Shown here piece by piece: positions 1-8,000 of a stretch of DNA of 25,807 nucleotides (position 1 is its first letter; each line of letters begins with the position of its first letter). The DNA lies in assembly GCA_002323535.1 (NCBI GenBank), contig DCQT01000027.1, forward strand, positions 11,121 through 36,927, in the 5' to 3' direction. The stretch is from Bacteriovoracaceae bacterium UBA1511. Lineage in GTDB: Bacteria; Bdellovibrionota; Bacteriovoracia; Bacteriovoracales; Bacteriovoracaceae. A program made the translations under genes and the position numbers. The notes below the pieces were generated by a model that saw nothing but the letters and a program-made list of their open reading frames with translations, did no database searches and had not been told where the DNA came from.

Positions 1-69
1 TTTAACTCGGTCACGATATTTTTTCTCTATAAATATTATGAACAATTTAATTCACTGGACCAAGAGTGA
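1..69 (+). CDS. possible 3' end of a plus-strand gene (partial)
   Basis: Frame 1 is open from the left edge to a TGA at 67-69, just before the convergent stop at 71. It would encode a 22-residue tail ending in NSLDQE. A second frame is also open from the edge to a TAA at 77-79, so the choice between them is uncertain. Nothing in either tail identifies a family. The convergent, nearly touching arrangement matches other gene ends in this window, which is the only support. Confidence 0.25.
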   Translation, partial: FNSVTIFFLYKYYEQFNSLDQE

Positions 70-70
70 T

Positions 71-757
71 TTAATTTAAGTCTTCAGAGCCCTTCTTTAC
101 TGCATCAATGGCAAGCTTAGTTCCTGTTGCAACTTTTTCAATTATCGTCCCCTCTGCCATGGAGGAGGTTAAAAGCCAATGATCCGTTTCACTTATGTAG
201 TTTAGCTCTAGAAAAGTTTTATCACTCTGCTTTTTGATTTTAAAGACTCCTCCACTTTTACTGAAAGCAGTCTGTTTTTTAGTATAATCGTCCAGGTAAA
301 AACTCACTTCCTTGTCCGATAGCATGTTGTAAGAGACCTCATAAGCCTCAGATGATACCTTTTTAACAATGATCAAGTCGTAATAACTATAAGCATTTCT
401 ATTATATATATTTCTCCAGACTAAAAACTCATCAACAACAGATGGATCATTTTTAAACCTTCGATCTTTTAGCTTTCTGATAACTAAACTCTCTACAAGG
501 CTCGGGTTATGAAACTTACACACGAAGCTTTTATTAATAAATTTTCTTTTACTTTTTAAGTCTTGATTACACCTTAGATCAAACTTAAGTATCTCATTTT
601 TTACATTTTCAATGCTTGAGGAAATGACAGCATTACCTTCAGCAAAGAAGCTTTTTTCTTCTTTTGACTCTTCCGTCGAAACTTTAATTCCATTGATTAT
701 GGCCGAAGTTGCATAAACAGAGTAAGTTAGAAAAATAAAAACAAAACTAATTTTCAT
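71..757 (-). CDS. secreted protein, possible START/SRPBCC-like lipid-binding fold
   Basis: I do not firmly recognise this gene. It encodes 228 residues from the ATG at 757, which has an AGAGG ribosome site 5 bases upstream and opens with a typical signal peptide (MKISFVFIFLTYSVYATSA). The frame is open further upstream to 841, but that extension is low-complexity and would overlap the divergent neighbour, so I reject it. The mature part begins with a segment (AEGNAVISSSIENVKNEIL) resembling the first strand and helix of SRPBCC/START-like domains. It ends in a long helix of the kind that closes such folds (MAEGTIIEKVATGTKLAID). Secretion to the periplasm or outer membrane is inferred from the signal peptide. 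The fold assignment is a guess from pattern alone and a profile comparison would settle it. Confidence 0.7.
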   Translation of the reverse strand: MKISFVFIFLTYSVYATSAIINGIKVSTEESKEEKSFFAEGNAVISSSIENVKNEILKFDLRCNQDLKSKRKFINKSFVCKFHNPSLVESLVIRKLKDRRFKNDPSVVDEFLVWRNIYNRNAYSYYDLIIVKKVSSEAYEVSYNMLSDKEVSFYLDDYTKKQTAFSKSGGVFKIKKQSDKTFLELNYISETDHWLLTSSMAEGTIIEKVATGTKLAIDAVKKGSEDLN

Positions 758-817
758 AAAAACCTCTAAGTTATTATAATAGAAAATAAAGATCCAATAA
801 AACATGAGAAAAATCTG

Positions 818-1336
818 ATGATAGACATAAAAATTAGCCAAACCGTTGCCATATTAGTCGATGGAAATAATCTAGAACGAAGTATTCAAGAAATAAGTGG
901 AAATAGTACTAGCCTGATCAACTTCGATCTTCTTGTGCCTGAACTGATTGGAAACAGAAGCCTAAACAGGCTCGTATACTTTAGAGAAGGGAAAAGTATT
1001 TCGCAAAAGTTGAGTGAAAGACTTCACTCTTTTTTTCATGGTTCAGTTCGCCCCTGCCACAAGTCCGCAGACATCCCACTATCAATTAAAGCCCTTCAGC
1101 TAGCGAGTAAAGTTGACACTATAATAATTTTAAGTGGAGACAGTGATTATGTAGAACTTGTGAGACACCTAAAGTCTGAAGGTGTGCGTGTTGAAATCGC
1201 CGCTGTGGAAGAGACAACATCCTCTCTATTAATCGAAGAGACTGACTATTTTCACTCGATCACAAAAGATTTTTGGTTTGAAGCACCTAATCCAAAGAAA
1301 ACTAAAAAGAAAAACTTTAGGCGAAAAAAAAGCTGA
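818..1336 (+). CDS. NYN domain (LabA/DUF88-type) putative ribonuclease
   Basis: This is a 172-residue cytoplasmic protein of the NYN family, a PIN-like fold whose characterised members are metal-dependent RNases or RNA-processing factors. The acidic residues expected for the fold are visible: D15 in ILVDGNN, D85 in KSADIPLSIKAL, and D108/D110 in LSGDSDY. The domain fills residues 8-150. A short basic tail (KKTKKKNFRRKKS) follows and may bind RNA. The start at 818 is the only reasonable in-frame ATG before the first motif, and its ribosome site is weak. The gene is divergent from the secreted protein on its left, and its stop lies 4 bases from the stop of the convergent gdpD with no terminator between. 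The target RNA is unknown. LabA-type homologues exist in most bacterial phyla. Confidence 0.88.
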   Translation: MIDIKISQTVAILVDGNNLERSIQEISGNSTSLINFDLLVPELIGNRSLNRLVYFREGKSISQKLSERLHSFFHGSVRPCHKSADIPLSIKALQLASKVDTIIILSGDSDYVELVRHLKSEGVRVEIAAVEETTSSLLIEETDYFHSITKDFWFEAPNPKKTKKKNFRRKKS

Positions 1337-1340
1337 AAAA

Positions 1341-2075
1341 CTAATTATAAAAATTTTCTGCAATAATTTTTTCAACTCCAGGAATTGCTAGATATCTCTG
1401 AAAATCGCTTTCTATAGTCCAAAGATAAACAGGCTTTATCTTTAAAAGAGAGATCAACTTAAAAATTCGGAGCTCCAATGTCTCCAAATTAAGAGAAATA
1501 AAATCAACTTGATTTATAAGAAGAGAAACATGTGAATCGAGAATCTTCCTCTCAAAGAAACTCAAACCTTTTATATTACTCCAGTCACAAACCAAGGCAC
1601 CCAGAGGGAACTTAAAATTCATACGTCTTAAAATATTTAAAATTACAGGGTTAAATGATTGAACAAAAATATCTCCACTGTAATTGGATAGAGATTTAAC
1701 TAATGAGTGACAAAAGGATTTTTTCTCACTGTAGGAGAGACTCTTTGGTGCTTTTAGCTCTAGAAGCAGTGATACATTTCCTCTGACTAAATTTAATAAG
1801 GAATTAAGTGTTAGCAAAGACGAACCATCCCGATATTTTAATATTTTTAAATGGTCAATGGGGCAACTCGATAACTGCGCTTTGTAATTAAAAATTCGAT
1901 CGAGATTTTCATCATGAAAAACAAATATCTCACCACTTGGATGATATTGAAGATCTACTTCTATTGAGGTTTGTTTTTTAATACACTCTATAACGGCTGT
2001 TTCTGAATTCTCTATCAATCCTGATGATATTAAGCCTCTATGAGCGATACAGTTTTTAAGCACCTCACTTTTCAT
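1341..2075 (-). CDS. glycerophosphodiester phosphodiesterase (GDPD/UgpQ family)
   Basis: The 244-residue product is predicted to hydrolyse glycerophosphodiesters from phospholipid breakdown to glycerol-3-phosphate and an alcohol. GDPD hallmarks are present: the first catalytic histidine in AHRG (H12), ENSETA around 22-27, metal ligands in IEVDLQ (E39, D41), the second catalytic histidine in FHDENLDR (H54), then LLLELKAP and a late LWTIES strand. No signal peptide is present, so it should act in the cytoplasm like UgpQ. The start codon directly follows the yajQ stop (TAG at 2078-2076, ATG at 2075), so translation is probably coupled. As last gene of tetR-fadH-yajQ-gdpD, it fits a lipid-turnover role. 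The substrate head group cannot be read from sequence. Confidence 0.9.
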   Translation of the reverse strand: MKSEVLKNCIAHRGLISSGLIENSETAVIECIKKQTSIEVDLQYHPSGEIFVFHDENLDRIFNYKAQLSSCPIDHLKILKYRDGSSLLTLNSLLNLVRGNVSLLLELKAPKSLSYSEKKSFCHSLVKSLSNYSGDIFVQSFNPVILNILRRMNFKFPLGALVCDWSNIKGLSFFERKILDSHVSLLINQVDFISLNLETLELRIFKLISLLKIKPVYLWTIESDFQRYLAIPGVEKIIAENFYN

Positions 2076-2564
2076 CTAGCGCTTCATATTCTCCATTTGA
2101 AGATCAAGCCCCACATCGTCGTGAGTCCTCAACATTTGAAAAACTTCTTGAAGATCATCAATTTTCTTTCCTGTAATTCTTATTTTTTCATCCATGTAGG
2201 CAGAGCTAACTTTCATTTTAGACTCTTTGATGATCTTATTAATCTTTTTACCTTTTTCTTTATCAATCCCTGATTTAAAAACACCCTCGACCTTAAACCG
2301 TTGATTACCAGTTGGTGATATTTCATCAAGTTCTAATGCTTTGACACCAATACCACGCTTGATCATTTTTGTTCTTAAAATATCAACACTGGCTTTAACT
2401 TGATATTCATTCGCTGCTTCAATAACAAGTTTATCTTTTTCATATTCAACAGAAGCATCACTTCCTTTAAAATCATAACGCGTAGAAATTTCTCTTTTTG
2501 CCTGATCAATAGCATTTTTTAATTCGCCCATATCAATGTCACTTACTAAATCAAAAGATGGCAT
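2076..2564 (-). CDS. yajQ: YajQ family nucleotide-binding protein
   Basis: The product has 162 residues, essentially the E. coli YajQ length of 163. It begins with the family signature MPSFDLVSDIDMGELKNAID, followed by EISTRYDFKGSD near residue 28. YajQ proteins fold as two ferredoxin-like (RNA-recognition-like) halves. Some members have been reported to bind cyclic di-GMP and act with LysR-type regulators, and others bind nucleotides or tRNA, so the role here is open. A strong AAGGAG ribosome site precedes the ATG. The gene sits 19 bases after fadH and abuts gdpD. A PilZ-like protein elsewhere in the window (23626-24333) makes c-di-GMP signalling plausible, but nothing links the two directly. 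Confidence 0.95.
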   Translation of the reverse strand: MPSFDLVSDIDMGELKNAIDQAKREISTRYDFKGSDASVEYEKDKLVIEAANEYQVKASVDILRTKMIKRGIGVKALELDEISPTGNQRFKVEGVFKSGIDKEKGKKINKIIKESKMKVSSAYMDEKIRITGKKIDDLQEVFQMLRTHDDVGLDLQMENMKR

Positions 2565-2583
2565 ATTTCTCTCCTTAAGGTTT

Positions 2584-4632
2584 TTAAATTTTTAGTGCTA
2601 ACTCAACACCATTGCGGATCGCTTTTTTAGCATCAACCTCTGTTACTTCTTTCGCCCCACCAATGATGTGAATATTTTCTTTACCTAGTGCCTCTAACTT
2701 TGCGTATAAATCATTGTTTGACAACTGTCCTGCGCAGACAACGACAGTATCAACTTCCAATACCTGGGATTCTCCACCTTTTTGAATGTGAAGACCCTTA
2801 TCATCTATTTTTTGATACTCAACTCCACCAATAAACTTTACGCCTCTTTTTTTAAGATTTGCTCGATGAACCCAGCCAGTCGTCTTTCCAAGTCCTTTAC
2901 CATGGGGAGTAGTTTTTCGCTGAAGCAGATAAATTTCACGCTCCATAGAAAAATCAAGCTTTTTGTCCCTTGATAAACCTCCACGATTTTCATCATAAGA
3001 TTGATCTATGCCCCATTCATTTGTGTAGCTTTCCACCTCATCTCGACCTTTTACTTCGCGATGAGATAAAAGTTCTGACACATCAAAGCCAATCCCCCCT
3101 GCACCTATAACAGCAACTGACTTACCTACTTTTGAAGGATTATTAATTGCCTCCATGTAAGATAAAACATTTTCTCTTTCAAATCCCTCTATGGTTAACT
3201 TTCTTGGCCTTACTCCTGCAGCAATAACGATTTCATCAAAACCACTCTCTAATTCTTGAGTGGAGACTTCTGTATTGAGTTTTAAATTAACTCCGTGCTT
3301 CTTAAGCATTACATTAAAGTATCTTATCGTCTCATGAAACTCTTCTTTCCCCGGTACAACCTTAGCGAAGTTAAACTGCCCACCAATTTCGTCTCCACGA
3401 TCAAAAAGAGTTACTTCATGTCCTCTTTTTGCCGCCTCAACACTAAAAGATAATCCGCTTGGACCGGCTCCTACAACAGCAACTTTCTTTGGATTTTTTA
3501 CTTTTTTTAAAACGAGCTCTGTTTCAAAGCAGGCATAAGGATTGACTAAACAACTAGCGACCTTATTTTTAAAAACATGATCTAAACACGCTTGATTACA
3601 ACCAATACAAGTGTTTATTTCATCAGCTTTCCCTTCTTTTGCTTTAATCACAAAGTCTGGGTCAGCAAGCATTGGCCTTGCAAGAGAAACAAGATCACTA
3701 TGACCTTCTTTTAAAATATTTTCCGCTACCTCAGGGGTGTTGATTCTATTAACTGCAATAAGAGGAATATTAACTTCACTTTTAATTCTTTTAGTGACCC
3801 AAGAGTAGGCAGCTCTAGGAACCATTGTGGCAATCGTTGGAATCCTTGCCTCATGCCAACCAATTCCCGTATTGATAATTGAAGCTCCTGCTTTTTCAAT
3901 CTCTTTACCTAGTCTTACCACTTCTTCCCAGGAGCTTCCTTGATCAACGAGGTCTAGCATCGATAGACGGTAAACAATTATGAAGTTTTCACCACAGGCT
4001 TCTCTTATGCCCTTAACTATTTCAATCGGAAGCCGCATTCTGTTTTCATAACTTCCACCCCATTCATCTTTTCTTTTATTTGTTCTTGTAACAAGAAACT
4101 GGTTGATGAGATAACCCTCACTCCCCATTACCTCAACGCCGTCGTACCCTGACTCTTTTGCTAGTTCAGCACACTTAATAAAGTCTTTAATTGTTTTTCG
4201 TACACCTCGACCAGTTAATGGCCATGGTGAAAATGGTGAGATTGGTGACTTTATTCTCGATGGGCCAACAGCAAATGGATGATAACCGTACCTTCCAGAG
4301 TGAAGGATCTGCATCACAATTTTACCACCGGCTTGGTGCACTTTCTGGGTAATAAACTTATGATCTTTTAAGTGTTTTTTGCCACTGAGTTGGCTTGAAA
4401 ATGGGGCGACTCTTCCGGCCAAATTTGGAGAGATCCCCCCAGTAATTATTAAGCCGACACCACCTCTCGCTCTGGCTTCATAATAAGCGGCAATTCTTTT
4501 GGTTCCGTTTTTAACCTCTTCAAGCCCTGTATGCATCGAGCCCATCACAACCCTATTTTTTAAAGTTGTATGCCCAATATTTAAGGGACGAAAAAGATTT
4601 TCGTAATTTTGATCACTCCGTTGATCACTCAT
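2584..4632 (-). CDS. fadH: 2,4-dienoyl-CoA reductase (NADPH), FadH type
   Basis: FadH reduces 2,4-dienoyl-CoA during beta-oxidation of polyunsaturated fatty acids, passing electrons NADPH-FAD-[4Fe-4S]-FMN. At 682 residues it is close to E. coli FadH (about 670). An N-terminal old-yellow-enzyme TIM barrel (11-375) carries the expected active-site residues Y174 (GSEGYLIN) and H260 (GIGWHEARIPTIA). Cluster cysteines are C342, C345, C349 and C361. An FAD Rossmann motif follows at 388-393 (GAGPSG), and a second nucleotide motif at 510-515 (GAGGIG). An AAGGTG ribosome site precedes the ATG at 4632. It lies 20 bases downstream of a TetR regulator and upstream of yajQ. Related multidomain flavoenzymes (trimethylamine dehydrogenase type) share the layout, but the conserved active-site context favours dienoyl-CoA reductase. 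Confidence 0.92.
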   Translation of the reverse strand: MSDQRSDQNYENLFRPLNIGHTTLKNRVVMGSMHTGLEEVKNGTKRIAAYYEARARGGVGLIITGGISPNLAGRVAPFSSQLSGKKHLKDHKFITQKVHQAGGKIVMQILHSGRYGYHPFAVGPSRIKSPISPFSPWPLTGRGVRKTIKDFIKCAELAKESGYDGVEVMGSEGYLINQFLVTRTNKRKDEWGGSYENRMRLPIEIVKGIREACGENFIIVYRLSMLDLVDQGSSWEEVVRLGKEIEKAGASIINTGIGWHEARIPTIATMVPRAAYSWVTKRIKSEVNIPLIAVNRINTPEVAENILKEGHSDLVSLARPMLADPDFVIKAKEGKADEINTCIGCNQACLDHVFKNKVASCLVNPYACFETELVLKKVKNPKKVAVVGAGPSGLSFSVEAAKRGHEVTLFDRGDEIGGQFNFAKVVPGKEEFHETIRYFNVMLKKHGVNLKLNTEVSTQELESGFDEIVIAAGVRPRKLTIEGFERENVLSYMEAINNPSKVGKSVAVIGAGGIGFDVSELLSHREVKGRDEVESYTNEWGIDQSYDENRGGLSRDKKLDFSMEREIYLLQRKTTPHGKGLGKTTGWVHRANLKKRGVKFIGGVEYQKIDDKGLHIQKGGESQVLEVDTVVVCAGQLSNNDLYAKLEALGKENIHIIGGAKEVTEVDAKKAIRNGVELALKI

Positions 4633-4652
4633 AAAAACACCTTTTTATTTTA

Positions 4653-5231
4653 TTAATTCATTTGGGGAACTAAAAAGCTGGTACCCAATTTGTATAAAGC
4701 TTCTTTTAACTTTTCATCATCGCCGGTTGCATTTTTAACAGAGTTAAAAATCACCAAGAGCGCTTGCTCAATTTTTTCTGGTGATATTTTTTGAGACGAG
4801 TCTAATAAAAACTTTTTTGATTTCTCTAAAAACTCTTCTTCAAAATTAATTTTTTTGTTTTTAAACTTACTCATATCAAAAAACGCTTCGCTTTTTTGAA
4901 TATACTCGTTTAATTTATTTGCGTTGAGTGAAGTTTCTATAACTGCCTTAAGTTTATTTTCAAATTTTAGTGATTTTACTTCACTAAACATGTTTTCCAT
5001 TTTTTTTAACTGATTAGTGTACTCCCGATTGAGGATCTCTGACATGATTAACTCTTTCGATTGAAAATACTGGTATAGACTTCCAATAGAAATATTACAT
5101 TTTTTAGCAATGTAGTTCGTATTAAAATTTTTAATTCCTTCAAAATCAAGAATATCTTTTGAGGTTTCAATTATTGAGCTAACACGATTATTAGATCTTT
5201 TTTGTTTAGTTTTCTTTTTCAAATTCACCAT
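4653..5231 (-). CDS. TetR family transcriptional regulator
   Basis: This 192-residue protein has an N-terminal TetR helix-turn-helix (about residues 17-62), recognisable from YIAKKCNISIGSLYQYFQSKE. The helical C-terminal domain has no recognisable ligand motif. A basic N-terminus (KKKTKQKRSNNR) precedes the HTH. It leads the run tetR-fadH-yajQ-gdpD and is divergent from an ABHD18-type hydrolase. A 16-bp palindrome lies in the promoter between them (5288-5303) and is the obvious candidate operator. By analogy with TetR-type regulators of beta-oxidation genes, its effector may be an acyl-CoA or fatty acid, but that is inference. The ribosome site is poor (GGTGG, 9 bases upstream). The ATG at 5231 is kept because the HTH alignment starts soon after. 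Confidence 0.93.
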   Translation of the reverse strand: MVNLKKKTKQKRSNNRVSSIIETSKDILDFEGIKNFNTNYIAKKCNISIGSLYQYFQSKELIMSEILNREYTNQLKKMENMFSEVKSLKFENKLKAVIETSLNANKLNEYIQKSEAFFDMSKFKNKKINFEEEFLEKSKKFLLDSSQKISPEKIEQALLVIFNSVKNATGDDEKLKEALYKLGTSFLVPQMN

Positions 5232-5280
5232 AAGATCATACCACCAAGGGTTATATGTTTAACAGAATAAATTTACCGCT

Positions 5281-5315
5281 TTGAAAAATGAGCAATTACT
5301 CATATTATATTACTA
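5281..5315 (+). promoter_or_regulatory. candidate sigma70-type promoter for the ABHD18-type gene
   Basis: The -35 box TTGAAA (5281-5286) and the -10 box TATTAT (5303-5308) are separated by 16 bases. The predicted transcription start, about 7 bases past the -10 box, falls at 5315-5316, which is the A of the ATG at 5316. There is no ribosome site before that ATG. The mRNA is therefore predicted to be leaderless. Confidence 0.6.
5288..5303. promoter_or_regulatory. candidate TetR operator (16-bp palindrome)
   Basis: ATGAGCAATTACTCAT is a palindrome with one mismatched base pair position (C/A flanking the AATT centre). It fills the spacer between the -35 and -10 boxes of the hydrolase promoter, the classic position for steric repression. 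A further ATGAG half-site lies at 5316-5320. The tetR gene starts 57 bases away on the other strand, so the site could serve both genes. Confidence 0.6.
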
Positions 5316-6323
5316 ATGAGATTTGGAGATGCAAACAAATTAAGTTTACTCGACCTTGCTTATCGGGCAGCAACGAATAACAAAAAATTCTTCTCAAATG
5401 GAATTGGAGATAAAGTTTATTTAGAATCCCTTTTTGCCTTAGTAGATGATATCTCTTGTCCAGCTCCTGTAGAGATCAACTTTGGAAAAACACAAAAATA
5501 CTTTGGAATAGAAATGACTGAGGGAACATTTATCTCTCCTCAAAATAAGATTCTTCCTGCAGAGTCCAGGGTAGCACACCTAAAAGTCATACTTCCCGAA
5601 AACCATAGCAAGGGTACTCCTGTTGTTCTTCATATGGCCGGAACTGGAGATATTGGATTTAAAAGAAGAGAAGTCTTTTTGGCCATTCCTCTCGCTAAAC
5701 AAGGTATTGGCTCAATTATTCTTGAAAGTCCTTATTATGGGTTAAGGAAACCTCATGGCCAAGAAGGAATGTACATTTTAGAGGCAAGTGACCTATTTAA
5801 AATGGTTCATGCTAATTTTGAAGAAGGTCGGTCAATTATTGATTTTTTTAAAGATAAATTTAAAACCCTTGGAGTAACTGGTTTTAGTATGGGTGGGCAA
5901 ACATCAATGATGATTGGGTTTAACCACCCTTCAGTAAAAGCTCTTATTCCGTGTGTCGCCCCCCACTCTCCAATCCCAGTCTTCCTGGAAGAGACATTGA
6001 AAGACTCTATTGATTGGCACGCGCTTGAACTTGATTTAATTGCTGAAGGTATTTCCCCTACAGAGTACCTCGCACGCTTTTTTTCAGTCTCTGATATGAC
6101 AACATTTCCAAGAATACATGTTCCACCATCAAGAGAAATAATCGCGGCGACTGGCGATGCCTATGTCCCAAAAAGAAGTTCAGAACAAATTTCCATTGCG
6201 TTAGAAAACACTCCTATAACTTGGCTCAATGGCGGGCACGTGAGCACGTTGGTTCTTGAGTCAGCAATAGTTAGAGAAAAGATTAAAACCGCCATGCTAA
6301 GAGCGAAAAATCTTTACACTTAA
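5316..6323 (+). CDS. alpha/beta hydrolase, ABHD18 (DUF2048) family
   Basis: This 335-residue protein resembles the ABHD18/DUF2048 branch of alpha/beta hydrolases. Visible family features are HMAGTGDIGFKRRE (106-119), ESPYYGLRKP (137-146), the nucleophile elbow GFSMGG with S191, an acid candidate D281 (ATGDAYVP) and the catalytic histidine H308 (NGGHVSTL). There is no signal peptide, so it is likely cytoplasmic. Esterase or lipase action on an acyl ester is the inferred chemistry, and the substrate is unknown. The gene is divergent from tetR-fadH, and its promoter holds a palindrome that could bind that regulator. The first ATG lacks a ribosome site and seems to coincide with the transcription start. 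Its 3' end overlaps the convergent cstA gene by 27 bases. Confidence 0.88.
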   Translation: MRFGDANKLSLLDLAYRAATNNKKFFSNGIGDKVYLESLFALVDDISCPAPVEINFGKTQKYFGIEMTEGTFISPQNKILPAESRVAHLKVILPENHSKGTPVVLHMAGTGDIGFKRREVFLAIPLAKQGIGSIILESPYYGLRKPHGQEGMYILEASDLFKMVHANFEEGRSIIDFFKDKFKTLGVTGFSMGGQTSMMIGFNHPSVKALIPCVAPHSPIPVFLEETLKDSIDWHALELDLIAEGISPTEYLARFFSVSDMTTFPRIHVPPSREIIAATGDAYVPKRSSEQISIALENTPITWLNGGHVSTLVLESAIVREKIKTAMLRAKNLYT

Positions 6324-7958
6324 GCCTGCTATAAAAAATTCGATTATTAATAATGTTGATGTTATTAATGCTAAGAAGTAATTTCCGATCTCAAAGAATT
6401 TAATTAAATTAAAGACAAGAGCAATCGATGTAACAACTAAAACGATAACTGCAGGAAAAAGAAAGTAAACACTATTTTTTCCGTTTCTTTTTAACCAGAC
6501 ACTAATGACCATAAGGCTCAAACAAGCAAGCATCTGATTTGTCGCACCAAACAAAGGCCAAAGGCTAAGCCCCCCTTTACCTTTATCCCCACTTATCATT
6601 AATAAAAATGCAGTACCAACAGCTATAACTCCGGAGACGTACCTATTTTTGAGTGGTTTTATTGAGAAGGACTCACCAAGCTCAGAAATAATATACCTCT
6701 GTATCCGACAAGCAGTATCAAGACTAGTCGCCGCAAAGGAAATAATTAAAACTGCAATCACCGTTTGTGAAATATTTTCAGGAATCCCTAATCCACTGAG
6801 AAAACCACCGGCACCTAAAACGAATGCATTAATTTTTGCAGTTAACCCATTAGCCGCCGACCAAGAAGAATAATGGTCATGCCAATGAGTTGAATCACTG
6901 AACCCCGTACATACAGCAAGAGTTGCAAGTAGTGCTAAAAGACCTTCTCCAAGCATACTTCCGTAACCAATCGGTTTCGCATCTTTAAATTCCTTCACCT
7001 GCTTACTCGTTGTTCCTCCACTAACTAGTCCATGGAAACCGCTGATCGCCCCACAGGCAATTGTTATAAATAAAAAGGGAAACCAAGGAGGTGCGCCTTC
7101 TGGATTAGGGTTTATTGCAGGAGCAACAACTACCGGGGAGACGATAATAACTCCGAAAGACATTAAACCAAGTCCCAAAAATAGTTGATGACAATTAATA
7201 TAATCTCTTGGTTGAAGTAAAAGCCAAACAGGTAGAATTGAGGCAATAAAACTATAAACCAAAAGAAAAATCATCCATGTCATCAGGACATTGTTTTCAC
7301 CAACTAGACCTGATAAATCGACCGGATATATTGTCCCAATATAAATCATTAGCATAAGCATCATTTGCGCGATGACACTGGGAACAGTAAGAGAAATTTT
7401 AGTATTTTTTGCGGCGAGCCCAATAACAATCGCGATAATTATTTCAAAATTAACTGGAATAACTGAACTCGGGAAACTGATAAATAAATTAGCTATCACT
7501 AGTGCAAAAACAGCAATAACCATCCAGACAAGAAAAAATATTACAAGTAAAAATAAATTTTTAATTCTTGGGCCCAGATAGTCTTCACACACATGAGCAA
7601 TTGATTTCCCTTGGTTTTGCATCGACAAAACAAGCACACCAAAGTCATGAGCAGCCCCCATAAATACAACGCCAAAAATTATCCATAAAAATGCTGGCAA
7701 CCACCCCCAAATCGCAGCAACAGCTGGGCCGACGATAGGTGCAGCTCCAGCAATTGAGCTGAAATGATGGCCAAAAAGAATATTTTTGTTTGCGGGAACG
7801 TAGTCAACACCATCTTCAAACTCATAAGCAGGAGTCTTTTGGTTCTTTTCATCTAGAGCGAACAAATTAAAAAGTTTTTTACTTAAATGCTCTCCGTAAA
7901 AGAAATAGGCTGTGACAAAAACAGATAATCCAATAACAAAAAGAATGCTACTTTCCAT
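6297..7958 (-). CDS. cstA: CstA family carbon starvation / peptide-pyruvate transporter
   Basis: This is a 553-residue multi-pass inner-membrane protein of the CstA family, whose studied members (CstA, BtsT) import peptides or pyruvate. Family signatures include ANKNILFGHHFSSIAGAAPI near residue 56 and GPAVAAIWGWLPAFLWI. Also present are FMGAAHDFGVLVLSMQNQG, SGFHGLVSGGTTSKQ in the middle, and FAATSLDTACRIQRY late on. About 15-16 hydrophobic segments are visible. It is shorter than E. coli CstA (about 700) and matches the short form common outside enterobacteria. A GAGGGG ribosome site precedes the ATG. It is the last gene of the operon from 10268, 42 bases after the Nudix gene. The transported substrate cannot be decided between peptides and pyruvate from sequence. 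Confidence 0.94.
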   Translation of the reverse strand: MESSILFVIGLSVFVTAYFFYGEHLSKKLFNLFALDEKNQKTPAYEFEDGVDYVPANKNILFGHHFSSIAGAAPIVGPAVAAIWGWLPAFLWIIFGVVFMGAAHDFGVLVLSMQNQGKSIAHVCEDYLGPRIKNLFLLVIFFLVWMVIAVFALVIANLFISFPSSVIPVNFEIIIAIVIGLAAKNTKISLTVPSVIAQMMLMLMIYIGTIYPVDLSGLVGENNVLMTWMIFLLVYSFIASILPVWLLLQPRDYINCHQLFLGLGLMSFGVIIVSPVVVAPAINPNPEGAPPWFPFLFITIACGAISGFHGLVSGGTTSKQVKEFKDAKPIGYGSMLGEGLLALLATLAVCTGFSDSTHWHDHYSSWSAANGLTAKINAFVLGAGGFLSGLGIPENISQTVIAVLIISFAATSLDTACRIQRYIISELGESFSIKPLKNRYVSGVIAVGTAFLLMISGDKGKGGLSLWPLFGATNQMLACLSLMVISVWLKRNGKNSVYFLFPAVIVLVVTSIALVFNLIKFFEIGNYFLALITSTLLIIEFFIAGLSVKIFRS

Positions 7959-8000
7959 GAAAACCCCTCAAAAACTGTCTGTATTCTTGCAGTCAGAGAG

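Noticed and set aside
773..780. Overlapping TATAAT boxes on both strands between the first two genes
   Set aside because: Both strands read TATAAT, but no -35 box fits either one, and the minus-strand start would fall inside the ribosome site. AT-rich chance is likely.
758..841. N-terminal extension of the first minus-strand gene to 841
   Set aside because: It is aromatic low-complexity sequence, lacks a ribosome site and overlaps the divergent NYN gene. The ATG at 757 has AGAGG and a signal peptide.
7975..7996. CTGTCTG/CAGTCAG imperfect inverted repeat between the Nudix and cstA genes
   Set aside because: It has seven-base arms with one mismatch and no U run. It is too weak to call a terminator or attenuator.
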